This document shows positions 21,545 through 32,520 of a stretch of 64,000 bases of DNA, piece by piece. The position numbers and the translations under genes are program-made. Each line of letters opens with the position of its first letter. Positions within the stretch are counted from its first letter, which is position 1. The DNA is from Mixophyes australis (Eukaryota > Chordata > Amphibia > Anura > Limnodynastidae). A model generated the notes under the pieces. That model was not told the origin of the DNA. It saw only the letters and a list, made by a program, of their open reading frames with translations, and did no database searches. The stretch is taken from assembly GCA_036250195.1 (NCBI GenBank), contig JAVHZZ010000003.1, forward strand, positions 20,663,504 to 20,727,503, read 5' to 3'.

Positions 21545-21890
21545 GATACTTGCCAACTCTCCCGGAATGTTCGGTAGACTCACGAATTCCGGGAAGGTCT
21601 TCCAGACTCCTGGGAGAATAGGCAGGGGAGGGCTGGCAAATTGCGGCCCGGGACGGGGGCAAGACTTGACTCAGCAGCTTATTTTAAAGCAAAAAATTGC
21701 AGGCGGCCCAGTGACCCAGCCTAAGGTAGCCCATTATGGGGGCGGCCTGGGGGGCAGCTGCCCCCCTGCCCCCCAGCCCATCCTGCCCCTGAGAATAGGG
21801 CATCCTCCCAAATCTGCCGACTTCATAAGTGAGGTAGGCAGGATTAGAGCCGCCATGAAGTGATTCTTAGGGAATTGCATCATTTTTGCC
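21545..21890. mobile_element. 'CATACTTGCCAACT' hAT copy interrupted by a second hAT
   Basis: The left end GATACTTGCCAACTCTCCCG and the following mirrored CCCGG-rich segment match the family at 38956 and 57847. The copy is interrupted at 21623-21791 by the CAGGGGAGGGCTGG hAT, then continues with GCATCCTCCCAAATCTGCCG (compare GCATCCTCCGGCATCTGCCC at 34043). It stops before the normal right terminus, at a C-homopolymer. Confidence 0.75.
21623..21791. mobile_element. 169-bp hAT MITE (CAGGGGAGGGCTGG family) with exact TSD
   Basis: Ends are CAGGGGAGGGCTGGC and CCCATCCTGCCCCTG. It is flanked by AGAATAGG at 21615-21622 and again at 21792-21799, a perfect 8-bp duplication. Sister copies lie at 40129 and 49586, each also with an 8-bp duplication. 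No coding content. Confidence 0.92.
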
Positions 21891-21965
21891 CCACCCCCCC
21901 CCCCCCCCCCCCTGTGCAGCGCTGTGTAATATGATTGGTGCTGTATAAATTAACAATAATCATAT
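21890..21965. repeat. C homopolymer plus L2-tail-like fragment
   Basis: A tract of about 20 C residues (21893-21912) is followed by GTGCAGCGCTGTGTAATATG, ATTGGTGCTGTATAAATTAA, similar to L2/SINE 3' tails (GCGCTGCGGAATATGTTGGC-type). It is likely a degraded LINE or SINE 3' end. Confidence 0.5.
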
Positions 21966-22560
21966 TTTTTGTTCTGCTGCTTTGTACATGGCCATTACTA
22001 TCAGTCTGTCCCTCTATTTGTGACTTTTCTGCCTCTGTACATGGTAGGTTCACACTAGGTGACAGCAGCAGAATGCTTATACCCGACTATTTAAAATAGC
22101 TGTTTTTTGTGCTTATGGAGAAAAAAAACTAAGCTCAACTTAATTAAGCAATCGAAACGTAATTCCCGTCCCATTTAGAAACTGCAAATGCCTTCTGCCA
22201 TGCTTGCAGATTTCTGCACCTGTCTGCTTGTCTGCAATGACTGCACACACTCTCTCCCCCTCAGCCTTATTCATTGTTGGACTGCTTACAAAATCCATCA
22301 CATGCTTCATTTACGTGTGGTTTTAGTCGTCACTATTATAGGGGGTGGGGGGGGGGGATTAGCCAGTGGGGCCCGTTTTAGTTCTGTTCCTTCAACCCAA
22401 AGTTTTACAGTCAAGAAAGCAGCTGTGTACCTATCCCCCAATAATATAAAAGCATTGTCACAAATACTGTTAGCGTATCGGCTTAATCAGGACATCAAAA
22501 AGGAACGCAAATTGGTTAACCGCAAAGTGGCACAAGCCATCGTCAAACCATAAAACCAGA
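21966..22560. other. No gene recognised
   Basis: Non-coding. A 121-codon frame at 22188-22553 spans a G tract (22340-22358) and has no recognisable domain. Confidence 0.45.
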
Positions 22561-22564
22561 AACT

Positions 22565-22948
22565 TCTTTTTTTTTATTTAATGTGTTTTTATTGAAAACT
22601 CACAATAACGTATTATTCACAGAAATTTGAGAACATTTTAACAAAGTTACTATCAAGATAATATAGCAACTGTTTATTGTATTTGGTTTCCGTCATATGA
22701 TTAATATATGGGTTGTAAACCGCTAACTTACGTAAAATTGAAACTGGGAGTTTTGAATTTCAGATAAGTGAAGAACAAAAGTGTTTGTGGTAGGATGGTA
22801 AGTAGAGGGTGGAGGGTAAGGTGTGACAGCGGAATGATGGCCTCTTGTGTTAATTCAGGTATTATCTGTAATAGATTTGGTGGGTCTCCATTCAGTAATT
22901 CTGTTTCGTACCAATTTGTCATGTGAGAGCATAATATGTGACTTGATT
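22565..22948 (-). mobile_element. Possible LINE 3' end, minus strand
   Basis: A T tract (22567-22576) followed by GTGTTTTTATTGAAAACTCA reads on the minus strand as an AATAAA signal and A tail, as in L1-type 3' ends. A 77-codon minus-strand frame at 22728-22961 is hydrophobic and proline-rich but was not matched to a known domain. It is cut by the hAT at 22949. Confidence 0.35.
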
Positions 22949-23244
22949 CAGTGTTCAGCACCTATTTCCCGGTGGCTTCAGCCGGCTGGTTTTAGTTGTC
23001 TCCCGGCTCTTGGAGCCCAACAGAGTCCTATTACAATATAATAAACCATTGTTTCTCCTGTAAGAACAGACATTATGAGAGCACTACAGCCAGCAGTGTG
23101 TGTTAGACCACTGACCACTTGTCCTGACAGGTGTGGGCAATAACCTCCAAAATATTTCAAAATTATTGCAAAGTATTACAGCTGCCCCCACCCGGTTACT
23201 TCTTAATGCCACCCGGCTGGCAACATTTTTTGGGGAAAACACTG
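22949..23244. mobile_element. hAT-like element, CAGTGTT ends
   Basis: The left end CAGTGTTCAGCACC and right end GGGGAAAACACTG share the CAGTGTT terminus. A second copy in opposite orientation is at 62664-62905, sharing GCCAGCC(G/A)GGTGGCATTAAG, CAGCAGTGTGTGTTAG and CAATGGTTTATT words. The flanking octamers (ACTTGATT, CCTTGTCA) match weakly, so the duplication is not proven. Confidence 0.65.
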
Positions 23245-24586
23245 CCTTGTCAAGGATCTGTCATATGTGTTTATGGGAATGGTTTATAGACCAATAGTAT
23301 GATTTGACCAGGGCTGGAAAAATCCCGAGATCCCAAGAGGTGTGTAGTTAATGTACCTTAAAATATGACAATTGGTGCCTGAACATTTACTGCAAAGTGT
23401 ATGCACCCATAATGATGCCAACCCTGATTAATATCTGGACATACAGTTGGTAAATCACATCTTTCCATTTATGTTAGTGGACAACTTCCCTGGCTCCTTA
23501 GAAGATCCTGCTGGATGAGAGATATGACTGATGCTCCTGTCATCTATATTATTTTTTCCATCCTTTGACTTCACACTAAGAAATCTTTGCAGCTTTATGT
23601 CTCTGCTTGCTCTGTATTCCAAAATACAAGGTTCCAACCACCATGTGCCCCTAAAGGTTCTACACAGCCTGGAGAAGGATTTTGGTCACCATACAACAAT
23701 AAACATTCTCCGGAATGGTATTAGAGGTTTGTTTGTTAAAGTCTGGTTCTGACAACTTACTACACAATTAAAAAGAGAGATTAAACAATGTGTCATCTTC
23801 AAAACAGATATAGCGTGCAAAGTCCTATCAGATATTACCAGGAGCTTCAGTATATAAAAGATATACACAAACCACAAACGTCCCGCTTGTCTTTCTGGAC
23901 CAGTGTATCCACCATTCCACAGAGAGATATGACTTCCTGCCTCTAGAATTCCGAAAACACATCTCTGCCATTCGAGTGTCCTGACCTGTTGAAGAAGATA
24001 AGGATGAAAAAAGAATGAAATAGGAAACAGCCACCTATTGTTCTTGTAACAACGGCATTCCTCAAGTATGTTTTTGTTGAACCTAAACCCCAGATTTAAA
24101 CAGGACGGGCTTTGCCTTCAATAAAATTCCCTTTTTAAATAATGATGGAAAACCTCCGAAAATCGGCAGTATTAAATATCGGCCGATTGATACTTTTACC
24201 CCAAGTGTCAATTTGCCATTGTTCTGGGACTCCAAAACGGGCAGTTCACAGTAGATTTTTGTGAGGATTCATAACACTAGCTCCAAATGACAGCTGTCAG
24301 ATAACTATTCACAGTGCCAGCTACAAACACATATCTCAATTCCTTTAATCAGCATTCTGCTAAGAACAACAAGCCAGCTGGTCTCCTCACCTGCATTACT
24401 GCACAGCTTTACTTACTTTGCATTCAGCCCTTTAGTGAAAAAGTTACGTCAATCAGAACATTTCATCTCACCTGTTTGTAGCCTCTATAACGTCATTCAG
24501 TTCTACCAAACTTTTGTAGTAGCTAAGTTTAGATTTGGATTTATTTGCTTGTGTTTTGAAGAAGACTTAAAGGTAGAATCACGATT
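23245..24586. other. No gene recognised
   Basis: AT-rich non-coding sequence with no repeat family or gene that I recognise. Confidence 0.5.
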
Positions 24587-25215
24587 CTACCTTTTCCAAT
24601 CCTTCATCCTCAGCTTTGTCCATCACCATTCTACCTTCTACAATCCTTCATCCTCAGCTTTGTCCATCACCATTCTACCTTCTACAATCCTTCATCCTCA
24701 GCTTTGTCCATCACCATTCTACCTTTTCCAATCCTTCATCCTCAGCTTTGTCCATCACCATTCTACCTTCTCCAATCCTTCATCCTCAGCTTTGTCCATC
24801 ACGATTCTACCTTCTCCAATCCTTCATCCTCAGCTTTGTCCATCACCATTCTACCTTCTACAATCCTTCATCCTCAGCTTTGTCCATCACCATTCTACCT
24901 TCTCCAATCCTTCAACCTTGGTTTTTTTGCCGACTATTCTACCTTCTTCAATTCCTTGACTTTGGCTTGTCCATCACTATTGTACGTTCTCCAATCCCTT
25001 GACTTTGGCTTGTCCATCACTATTGTACCTTCTCCAATCCCTTGACTTTGGCTTGTCCATCACTATTATACCTTCTCCAATCCTTTCACTTTGTCTTTGT
25101 CCATCACGATTCTATCTTCTACAATCAATCGAACTCTGCTTCGTCTCCAACTATTCTACCTTCTCCAGTTGCTTGACTTTGGCTTCGTCCATCACTATTT
25201 TACCTTCTGCAAGCC
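24587..25215. repeat. 44-bp minisatellite, about 14 copies
   Basis: The unit is ACCTTCTACAATCCTTCATC, CTCAGCTTTGTCCATCACCA, TTCT (44 bp). The first seven to eight copies (to about 24915) are nearly identical. Copies to 25215 are increasingly divergent (CCTTGACTTTGGCTTGTCC variants), a gradient typical of array decay at one edge. Three plus-strand frames of 73-174 codons are repeat translations rich in Phe, Ser, Leu and Ile. Confidence 0.95.
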
Positions 25216-26104
25216 TTTGACTTCATCTTAAACCTCAGTACCAGTCCTCTTATGACTAAACAGCTTGACGGGATGTGGTGCTACCCCAGACTTCTGGTTC
25301 TTTTCTGGGAGCTACCAGCACCATGACCATTGTAGTGAATATCTGACAGTGGTCACTCCAAAAAATATTCTAGGTACCCAGTTGAGTGAGTGAGCTGCAG
25401 GGTCACACGTTGAGGACGAGGACACCAGGCTGGATCGGGGACACTGAAAGACCTCATAAAGACCTCATAAACCACAAGAATACCAGTCTTGGGGTTCTTC
25501 TATCCTGTAGGTTTGTGACACTTCATCCTACAAGCACATGGAAACCCAGGTAGAATCCAGAAGTTACCTTTAACGAGCTCACAGCTAGTTTTATCTGTCG
25601 CTGATAGCAGGGAGTAGGTGAAGATTCTCCCACTGGGGATCTGAGGATAAGCAAAAACAATCCTTAAAAACAAAATCATTGCCTGTCATTACTAAACAAG
25701 CATTTGTTTAACGAACAGCAGAGTGGGCCTTCTGCCCAGCTCAGAGAAACAAAGACCTCTGCAAACAATTGTAGCTGTTACTCAGTTGTTTGGGCAGATT
25801 TCATCTTTTAGATCAGGTTAGAGCAAACAGTTTGCTGACTGATTCATCCTGATTGCTGGAAGCTTAGAGTTGTTTGGGTAGGACAATATCATGGAACGGG
25901 CTACTGAGCAGCTGTCTGACCCAACACACAGCCACTCACTCCAAGACCCCCTATGCATCTTTTCCGGTAGCCAAATCACCCTTTCAGTGCCATCACAAAG
26001 TATATGAAGCTCTAAAAACAATGAGGGTAGGAATATATTTATCTACTAAACCTATGCAGTCATACATCAGATGCAATTTCTGTAACGATTTCACCGACGA
26101 TTGA
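25216..26104. other. No gene recognised
   Basis: Non-coding. No repeat or gene identified. Confidence 0.5.
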
Positions 26105-26425
26105 AGGTGCCGATGAACGATTTATGTGTACACACCTACACGATTCACCTTCAGACCTGTGGTCTTCATCTCATGACCATCTGATAAAATGATCGTGACT
26201 CCGTCCAGATATCTGCCTACACTGTTGGTCATGAGTGCTTACACACGTCCAAATTTGCCTGACATCATTCTTTCGGTGATCGTGATTAATTGGAAGTTTA
26301 GAAAACCCAATCAACAGATGCGATGTGTGTTGCTACATTAAAACATGATCGTGGGAGCGTGCACACTCTTGCAACCGGTCATAAATCGTGTGATCTGCAC
26401 GATAATTGCATCAGTGCATACCCAG
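26105..26425. mobile_element. Fragment of the 'GGGTACACAC' Harbinger family
   Basis: The words GTGTACACACCTACACGATT, GAGTGCTTACACACGTCC and GTGCATACCCAGCTA follow the order of the element at 56904-58236 (GGGTACACACTACAGG, GAGTGCTTACACACTGCAGG, GTGTACCCAGCC). The ends are degraded and no TTA duplication is seen. Confidence 0.5.
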
Positions 26426-26507
26426 CTAATTGATCTCCCGAAAACTACATTCATATAAGGTCATACATCTTGTTATAATTTTTGCTAATTATGTCTCCTC
26501 TCTCTAG

Positions 26508-26840
26508 GGGCCTAATTCATTAAGGATCTTAACTTAAGAAACTTCTTATTTAAGTCTCCTGGACAAAACTATGTTACAATGCAAGGGGTGCAAATTAGTG
26601 TTCTGTTTTGCACATAAGTTAAATACTGACTGTTTTTCCATGTAGCACACAAATACTTGATAGCTTATTTGTACACTGAAATTTAAAGTTGATATATGTG
26701 CGCTACATGAAAAAACAACCAGGATTTAACTTATGTGTAAAACAGAATACTAATTTGCACCCCTTGCATTGTAACATGGTTTTGTCCAGGAGACTTAAAT
26801 AAGAAGTTTCTTAAGTTAAGATCCTTAATGAATCAGGCCC
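26508..26840. mobile_element. 333-bp foldback MITE with arms of about 100 bp
   Basis: The ends GGGCCTAATTCATTAAGGAT and ATCCTTAATGAATCAGGCCC are inverted and the complementarity continues inward for about 100 bp (TCTTAACTTAAGAAACTTCT, then GTCTCCTGGACAAAAC, then ACAATGCAAGGGGTGCAAAT). A further weaker pair includes GTGCGCTACATGAAAAA and its mirror. A TA dinucleotide flanks both sides (CTA on the left, TAA on the right), so a TA or TWA duplication is possible. No coding content. Confidence 0.85.
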
Positions 26841-27497
26841 TAAATGTACATACAATGCTGGTAGCAAAGGACATGAAGACAATGGAGGGGTAGATCATTA
26901 AAGAAAACAGAGTGTCTGGTTTAAAATGTGATCCCAGTCTATTTGCAGGTGTTGTTTTGAAGCTGTTTCGTCTCACAGGGAAGTTGTAAATTGGAGGGTC
27001 TGTAATGTATGATTAGGGCTCAGAATAGTTAGCTTAATGATATCTTGGTATAAGTGGGAGTGAAATTGAAAAATAAAAATAATTAATGAGAAGGCTCTTG
27101 AGAGATGGGTTTTTTTTTCCATAGAAAATAAACAGCAGGTTTCTGACAGATTATGGTGGATAGTGTCAATCAGCGGTTTGATTTCTACCCAGAGAGCTCT
27201 GATTATCTGTGTGGACATCTCAGGGTCTCTGGGCTAACGGCCAAAACCTCAGACTCAGCAACGAGCTCCGTCCTCCGTGCTTTTCTTGAACTTTCTGCTG
27301 CAATTTCGCTTCTTCTATGTTTTACAGCTACTGGCAGCAGTTTGATCTTGTGGTTTTCATATTTATAAGCCCAAAAAAATTAAATACCTACTTAATTCAC
27401 TGGTGTCACATTTTTATGAAAAGAACTAAAACCTACTATACACTGTTATCATAGACGTTTGAAGACAACATCGAACATTCATTTAGGATAGCTATAA

Positions 27498-27498
<1 letters not shown>
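26841..27498. other. No gene recognised
   Basis: Non-coding, AT-rich. No repeat identified. Confidence 0.5.

Positions 27499-27539
<41 letters not shown>
27499..27539. repeat. (ATT)n microsatellite
   Basis: About 13 uninterrupted ATT units. Confidence 0.97.
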
Positions 27540-27555
27540 GAAAGGTTTTTTATTT

Positions 27556-27850
27556 TACGGGCTAGGGCCTAATTATCCAATAGGCTGACTAGGCTGCAGC
27601 TTAGGGCTCAAGGCTTTTGGAGGGCACAACATTTTTGGGGGTGCAAAATTGTGACAGCGAGAGGTATAAAGTGAAATTAATTTTTAAAATATTAACGAAC
27701 AGTTGTCCTCCAAAGTAAAAAGAAAACATGAAAGATAAAAGTAGTCAGGTTTAATCATGAACATCATGATCATCATCAGGCGCTTGAGGATAAGCGAGTA
27801 GGTGAGACAAGGACGGCGACAGGTGCAAGCGTGACAGCCCCTCCCCCATC
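27556..27850. mobile_element. Possible degraded transposon fragment
   Basis: The text GGGCCTAATTATCCAATAGG, CTAGGCTGCAGCTTAGGGCT, GGAGGGCACAACATTTTTGG resembles the interior style of the GGGCC-type hATs here (compare 1880-1900 and 3495-3535). No termini or target duplication were found. Confidence 0.3.
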
Positions 27851-27903
27851 ACATCTTCACCCTCAGTAGCTCGTGCTTCCACTTTGCTATATTGTAGTAA
27901 TTG

Positions 27904-27906
<3 letters not shown>

Positions 27907-27940
<34 letters not shown>
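27907..27940. repeat. (AT)n microsatellite
   Basis: About 17 AT units. Confidence 0.95.
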
Positions 27941-27942
<2 letters not shown>

Positions 27943-28072
27943 TTTATTTATTGCACAAATAAACAATTGTTTCATCACAAAACTGTTTGCTTACGTATTG
28001 CTTTATATTAAAACTGTATTGACAAACAGCCGTATCAAAATAGAGTTCTGATTTTAATGAAAAACAAAATGT

Positions 28073-28392
28073 ACTTCTGCCTTACAGCAATGGGGTCATG
28101 AGTTCAATTCCCGACCATGGCCTTATCTGTGAGGAGTTTGTATGTTCTCCTTGTATTTGCGTGGGTTTCCTCCGGGTGCTCCGGTTTCCGTCCACACTCC
28201 AAAAACTTACTGGTAGGTTAATTGGCTGCTAACAAATTGACCCTAGTCTGTCTGTCTCTCTGTGTCTGTCTGTGTGTGTATATGTTAGGGAATTTAGACT
28301 GTAAGCCCCAATGGGGCAGGGACTGATGTGAGTGAGTTCTCTGTACAGCGCTGCGGAATTAGTGGCGCTATATAAATAAATGATGATGATGA
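28073..28392 (+). mobile_element. V-SINE, 5'-truncated
   Basis: Starts within the tRNA-like head (ACTTCTGCCTTACAGCAATG), keeps the B-box region, the core and the L2-like tail ending in (GAT)n. The A-box portion is missing. Confidence 0.88.
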
Positions 28393-28615
28393 GTAACAAA
28401 GATTGCCGTGACCCTTTTAAAAAACCCAGTGGGACTGACATTCAAAGACACAGCCATCACCCTCAATGCCACAATTGAATCAACTTGCGTGTTCATCTTA
28501 TCCATTGATTACAATCAGTTATAACTTCCCAACTCGTCTGATTTAGGTCTGAAGGTCCAAAATCTAAGGGACTGTTCTGTCTTCCTGACATTTAGGATTT
28601 TTGTCTCAGCTGCTG

Positions 28616-29163
28616 GAGAACCGAGCACACCCGAACTTAGGGGATCCGAGTACCGAGCCGACCCAGCTCGGTACTGTCTCATGCCCTCGGAATTGAAAAC
28701 GAGGCAAAACGTCATCGTGACATCGTCAGATCTCGCGAGTTTTGAATTCATTTTTAAGACCCAACACAGCGGGGGGTGGGAGGGAGGGCAGACCCCCATT
28801 TTTCTTTTCTGCCACTGCTGTGCGCCAATGTGCCCTAGATGTGCTAGGAACTGCCGTGTGTTTGTGTCATTGCTCTGTCGCTTACCATCCAGCCAGGTCG
28901 CTGCAGTATTTGTTTGAAAGTGGATGAAAATAATATTGTGATCTGTGAGGTGGTCAAAATTGACTGCAAATGACTTGAGTGTTATTGAGGTTAATAATAA
29001 TGTAGGAACAAAATAAGAGCAAAATTATGTGATTTTAGCATGTTTTAGGATTTTTTCTAAAAAATCCAAAACCAAAACACACGTGGGCGGTTTTGCCAAA
29101 ACCAAAACTTGAAGCTAATCCAGATCCAAAACCAGTTCACGTGGGTCAGTGAGCATCTCTAAT
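28616..29163. mobile_element. TAGAGATG-type hAT element, left-truncated
   Basis: Shares GAACTTAGGGGATCCGAGTA, GGAATTGAAAACGAGGCAAA and ATCTCGCGAGTTTTGAATTC with 546-760. It ends at GGGTCAGTGAGCATCTCTA, whose complement TAGAGATGCTCACTGACC matches the left terminus of the 546 copy. The left terminus is missing. The 61-94-codon frames across it have no family. Confidence 0.65.
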
Positions 29164-29796
29164 TTAAAGTAGAGGGTTGACGTTGGGCCTCCAGCACCTC
29201 TCATGGGAGGCCCCCAGGTCAGTCTGCTCCCCCCTCAGACTGTGTAAGTTAGTCCGACAATGGCATGCATTATCCATAAAACAGGGGCACGTGTGCAATT
29301 ATAGGACGTCACAAACCGCATTCGCACTGTACCGCTGCAGCTTTGTAAATGATGAGTTGTGTGGGATTTTAATGAGCTTCAAACGATTACACCTGAATGA
29401 ACTGCATTTGGCTGCGAACACATTTGGTTTCTGGCCTAGCTGAGCGTCACAGGTGATTATTTCCTTGTTCAGAGCTGTCCAAGGCTTCCGTGCAGGTGTT
29501 TTCTACTGAGAGATCTGCCAACTAGTTCATCGCTCGCTCCAATTGTTTACATGGCTAACCACAAAAACACTGTACACTGTCACTGCCAGCGACTGTGATT
29601 AGAGAGCCGTTTACTCAGTCATTAGATCAACACTATTATAATCTAGTACACTCCAAATGAATAGAGGCAATAAAGTCACAATACGTAGATATTGTATGCT
29701 GGGAGCTCTCACATCGATCCACGTTTACTGGGAGATTTGTCTGGTATTACAGCTGTGGATTTTGGCAGAATAATAGTCAGAATAGTTTGTTATATA
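29164..29796. other. No gene recognised
   Basis: Non-coding, no repeat identified. Confidence 0.5.
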
Positions 29797-30098
29797 GGCA
29801 GCACGGTGGCTCAGTGGTTAGCACTTGAGTCATGAGTTCAATTCCCGGTCATGGCCTTATCTGTGTGGAGTTTGTATGTTCCCCCACCTTGTTTTTGTGT
29901 GGGTTTCCTCCGTGTGCTCCGGTTTCCTCCCACACTCCAAAAACATACTGGTAGGTTAATTAGCTGCTATCAAAATTGACCCTAGTCTCTCTCTCTCTGT
30001 GTATGTTAGGGAATTTAGACCGTAAGCTCCAATGGGGCAGGGACTGATGTGAATGAGTTCTCTATACAGTGCTGCGGAATCAGTGGCGCTATATATAT

Positions 30099-31064
30099 TG
30101 TCACGAGCCGCGGCGGTACTTACAGCCGCCACGGCTCACTTCCTGTTTTGCCCTGCGTCCTGGCCATCACCTCAACGACCGGGACGTCACTTCCTGGCCA
30201 GACGCTTCTGCCTCAGCGCTGCGTCCCGACAATGGGAAGAAGCCGGGCGCATGCGCAAAACCCCTTCTAGCTAGCCTGCGGGCTAATTAGCAGTTATTTA
30301 GGAGTAGCTGATGGGCTCTGATTGGCCACATGAAGTACTTAAGGCAGAGAGGGCTTAGCCTCCCTGCCGGTTATAGCGTCTGTGTAGTGCACTAGTGCTG
30401 ACCTGCTCACTGCTTCTGCTGGATTGCTGTTTTGACTATTTGCCTGCTTACTGGATTTTGCCTTCTTGCCTGTGTCCCTGATCTTTTGGCCTGTACTTCG
30501 GATTCTGCTGACCTGCTCGTGACCCTGACCTTTTGGCGTGTTTTTGACTATTCTTCTCTGCAAATGACCCCTGACCTTGGCTAGTTTACCGGATTCGCTG
30601 TCTGCCATTACTCCTCATTCCTGGGTTCTCCACAGCCAGTACCCATCTCACGACCCTCCGTTTGTCTGCAGCCAAGTCTGTCCCCACCACTAGGGGCAAT
30701 AGTGAAAACCAGACCTTCGGAGCAGACTCCGGGTTTTGTGGTATTGGCTGCTGGAGTTCCTAACCAGTGGCGGATCCAGGGGGGGGCGATCGAGGCGATG
30801 GCCCCCCCTAGCAGGGGCTTGCTGCCGGCGGCTGCACACTGTGCAGGTCCGTTCAGCAGTGACAGTGTGCTGCCCGGCTCCTCTGATTGTGTTTTAAACA
30901 CAATCAGAGCAGCGGGGCAGCACACTGTCACTGCCGAGCGGACCTGCACATACTGTGCAGCCGCCGGCAGCCTTAGAAATTAAAAAGGGGCGGGGCCTAA
31001 ATCCCCCTTCCCCTAAAATCGCCCGGGGTATAGCAATAGTCTGCATCCGCCCCTGTTCCTAACA
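30099..31064 (+). mobile_element. Solo LTR with 5-bp TSD, itself interrupted
   Basis: Starts TGTCACGAGCCGCGGCGGTA, ends TTCCTAACA (TG...CA), and is flanked by TATAT at 30094-30098 and 31065-31069. Without the hAT and its extra octamer it is 667 bp. A promoter-like segment (TACTTAAGGCAGAGAGGGCT, CCTGCCGGTTATAGCGTCTG) is shared with the minus-strand LTR at 20051. A 5-bp duplication and TG...CA ends are standard for LTR retrotransposons. No internal gag-pol sequence is present, so internal recombination has left a solo LTR. The family is probably Gypsy-like, by inference only. Confidence 0.85.
30765..31055. mobile_element. 291-bp hAT MITE with exact 8-bp TSD and internal hairpin
   Basis: Ends are CAGTGGCGGATCCAG and CTGCATCCGCCCCTG. 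It is flanked by TTCCTAAC at 30757-30764 and 31056-31063 (perfect). Inside, 30828-30966 folds on itself: GGCGGCTGCACACTGTGCAG pairs with CTGTGCAGCCGCCGGCAGCC-type sequence, meeting at GTGTTTTAAACACAATC near 30893. The insertion sits nine bases from the 3' end of the LTR. No coding capacity. Confidence 0.93.
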
Positions 31065-31086
31065 TATATCAATGGTGATGATGATG

Positions 31087-32520
31087 TTATACGTAGTTAT
31101 AAGGGAATCACCTCTTGACATAGGTTTCTTTTAGGTGTCCTCGGGCCATTGGCCGGGCTCTGGATCAATGTAGCCAAACCGCACAGCTTTCATAGCCTTT
31201 ACAGCGATGATACTATTTCATCCAAGCCGCAGGTCTACAAATCTCTGTGTGAACCTTTTGAGGACTGTTTGTAGATGGATTTAGCCAATTCAGCAGCTTA
31301 TAGTTCAGATGTTTGATAACCCTGGTAGCTGTGTGTTGTATTAATTCCCCTGTGTTAGGTGGTATTAACCTTTCGGTTCCTGCTCATTGTGACACATGAC
31401 CCTCAGGCGTTAAATAAAAGTGTCATCCGTCAGCTGTTTCTTCCTGACCTTTGGCTATTTGATAAAACATCTTTATGCCCCCAGAAGTCCCCAGGGATGA
31501 ATTATCATTCTGACTTTCCACCAACATGCAACCATTTGTCCCATAGCTGACCCAGCGTGTCTGCCATACACATTGCCTGTGCCTTTTACAGTAAGAGAGA
31601 AAGCATTTCTCTTATTCCTGTTAACCTTTGGAAGGATAAAGGTTGTTTCACAAGCTCCCATCCTTCTGGGAACACACTCTTCTGTGGTGTGTCATAATTA
31701 TTACAAATCATTATTCTTGTTGCTTGTTTCACTTTCTACAACGCTCTATGCGCTGCTTGCTTTCTAGACTGACGCTGAAGGCGTCACGTAGACGGCTGTA
31801 GTGAAATATATATATATAAATATTTATACAAAGGATATTTCCTATTTGAAAATCTGAACGTTTGGGTGATCTGTGTCCTTCTTGAGTGTGATATTAAGTG
31901 CAACCTTTTTTGGTAGATCTCTTCATGAAGCATCCAAAGTGGTATGTAAATATTGTACCTCTTATTAATATATATATAATCAGATTGTTGCTTGGTAAAA
32001 TAGATAGTGTATTCTTCAGTGTTAATATTGTAGTATAAATACTTTTCCCTTGCTCTACCGGCTTCTGTGTAGTCTCATATAATCTAGTGCAGTTGTTATA
32101 CAGATCCATGCGACCAGCTTTTACCATGCTTTGGCTGACAGGGCAGGTTGGCACTTGTAGTTCCACAGCAGCTGATTGCTTACCCGTGATGCTTTGTTTC
32201 AGTCTCAGCTGGTACACTTTAGTACCCCAACACGTTAATAACGGCAACCAGCCTGTAGAACATTGTAACTACTGTGTAACCCTCGGGAAAATTCTCCAAC
32301 TCTTCTCGTACCTGCAGTGCGTAACCAGAGCCCTCTTTCTGGGTACAGCCTGTGTTCCTGCTTAAACACAGATAACAAGTGTTACATGTTATAACAAACA
32401 CATCCGACAATAAAGCAGGCAGGAGCCCGGGGCTTCAGGTTAAAGCTCGGAGGACTGCCTAGTGCCCTACGGCGTTGTTAGACTTTCCTCCCATGATTAT
32501 ATATAATACACACATTGCAT
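31087..32520. other. No gene recognised
   Basis: Non-coding. A short foldback half-motif (GGCACTTGTAGTTCCACAGC) lies at about 32150. Minus-strand frames at 31473-32247 have no recognisable family. Confidence 0.5.

Larger units (their letters stand above)
29797..31086 (+). mobile_element. V-SINE interrupted by a solo LTR
   Basis: The SINE head begins GGCAGCACGGTGGCTCAGTG at 29797 and runs through the core to GCTGCGGAATCAGTGGCGCT, then ATATAT at 30098. The rest of its tail (AATGGTGATGATGATG) resumes at about 31070. The gap is exactly the solo LTR plus a 5-bp TATAT duplication. It is the outermost and oldest layer of a three-layer nest. Confidence 0.9.

Noticed and set aside
24435..25220. Frames of 73-174 codons, Phe/Ser-rich
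   Set aside because: Translations of the 44-bp minisatellite.
30049..30983. Several 73-113-codon frames on both strands
   Set aside because: They lie in the solo LTR and the nested hAT, with no retroviral or transposase motif.
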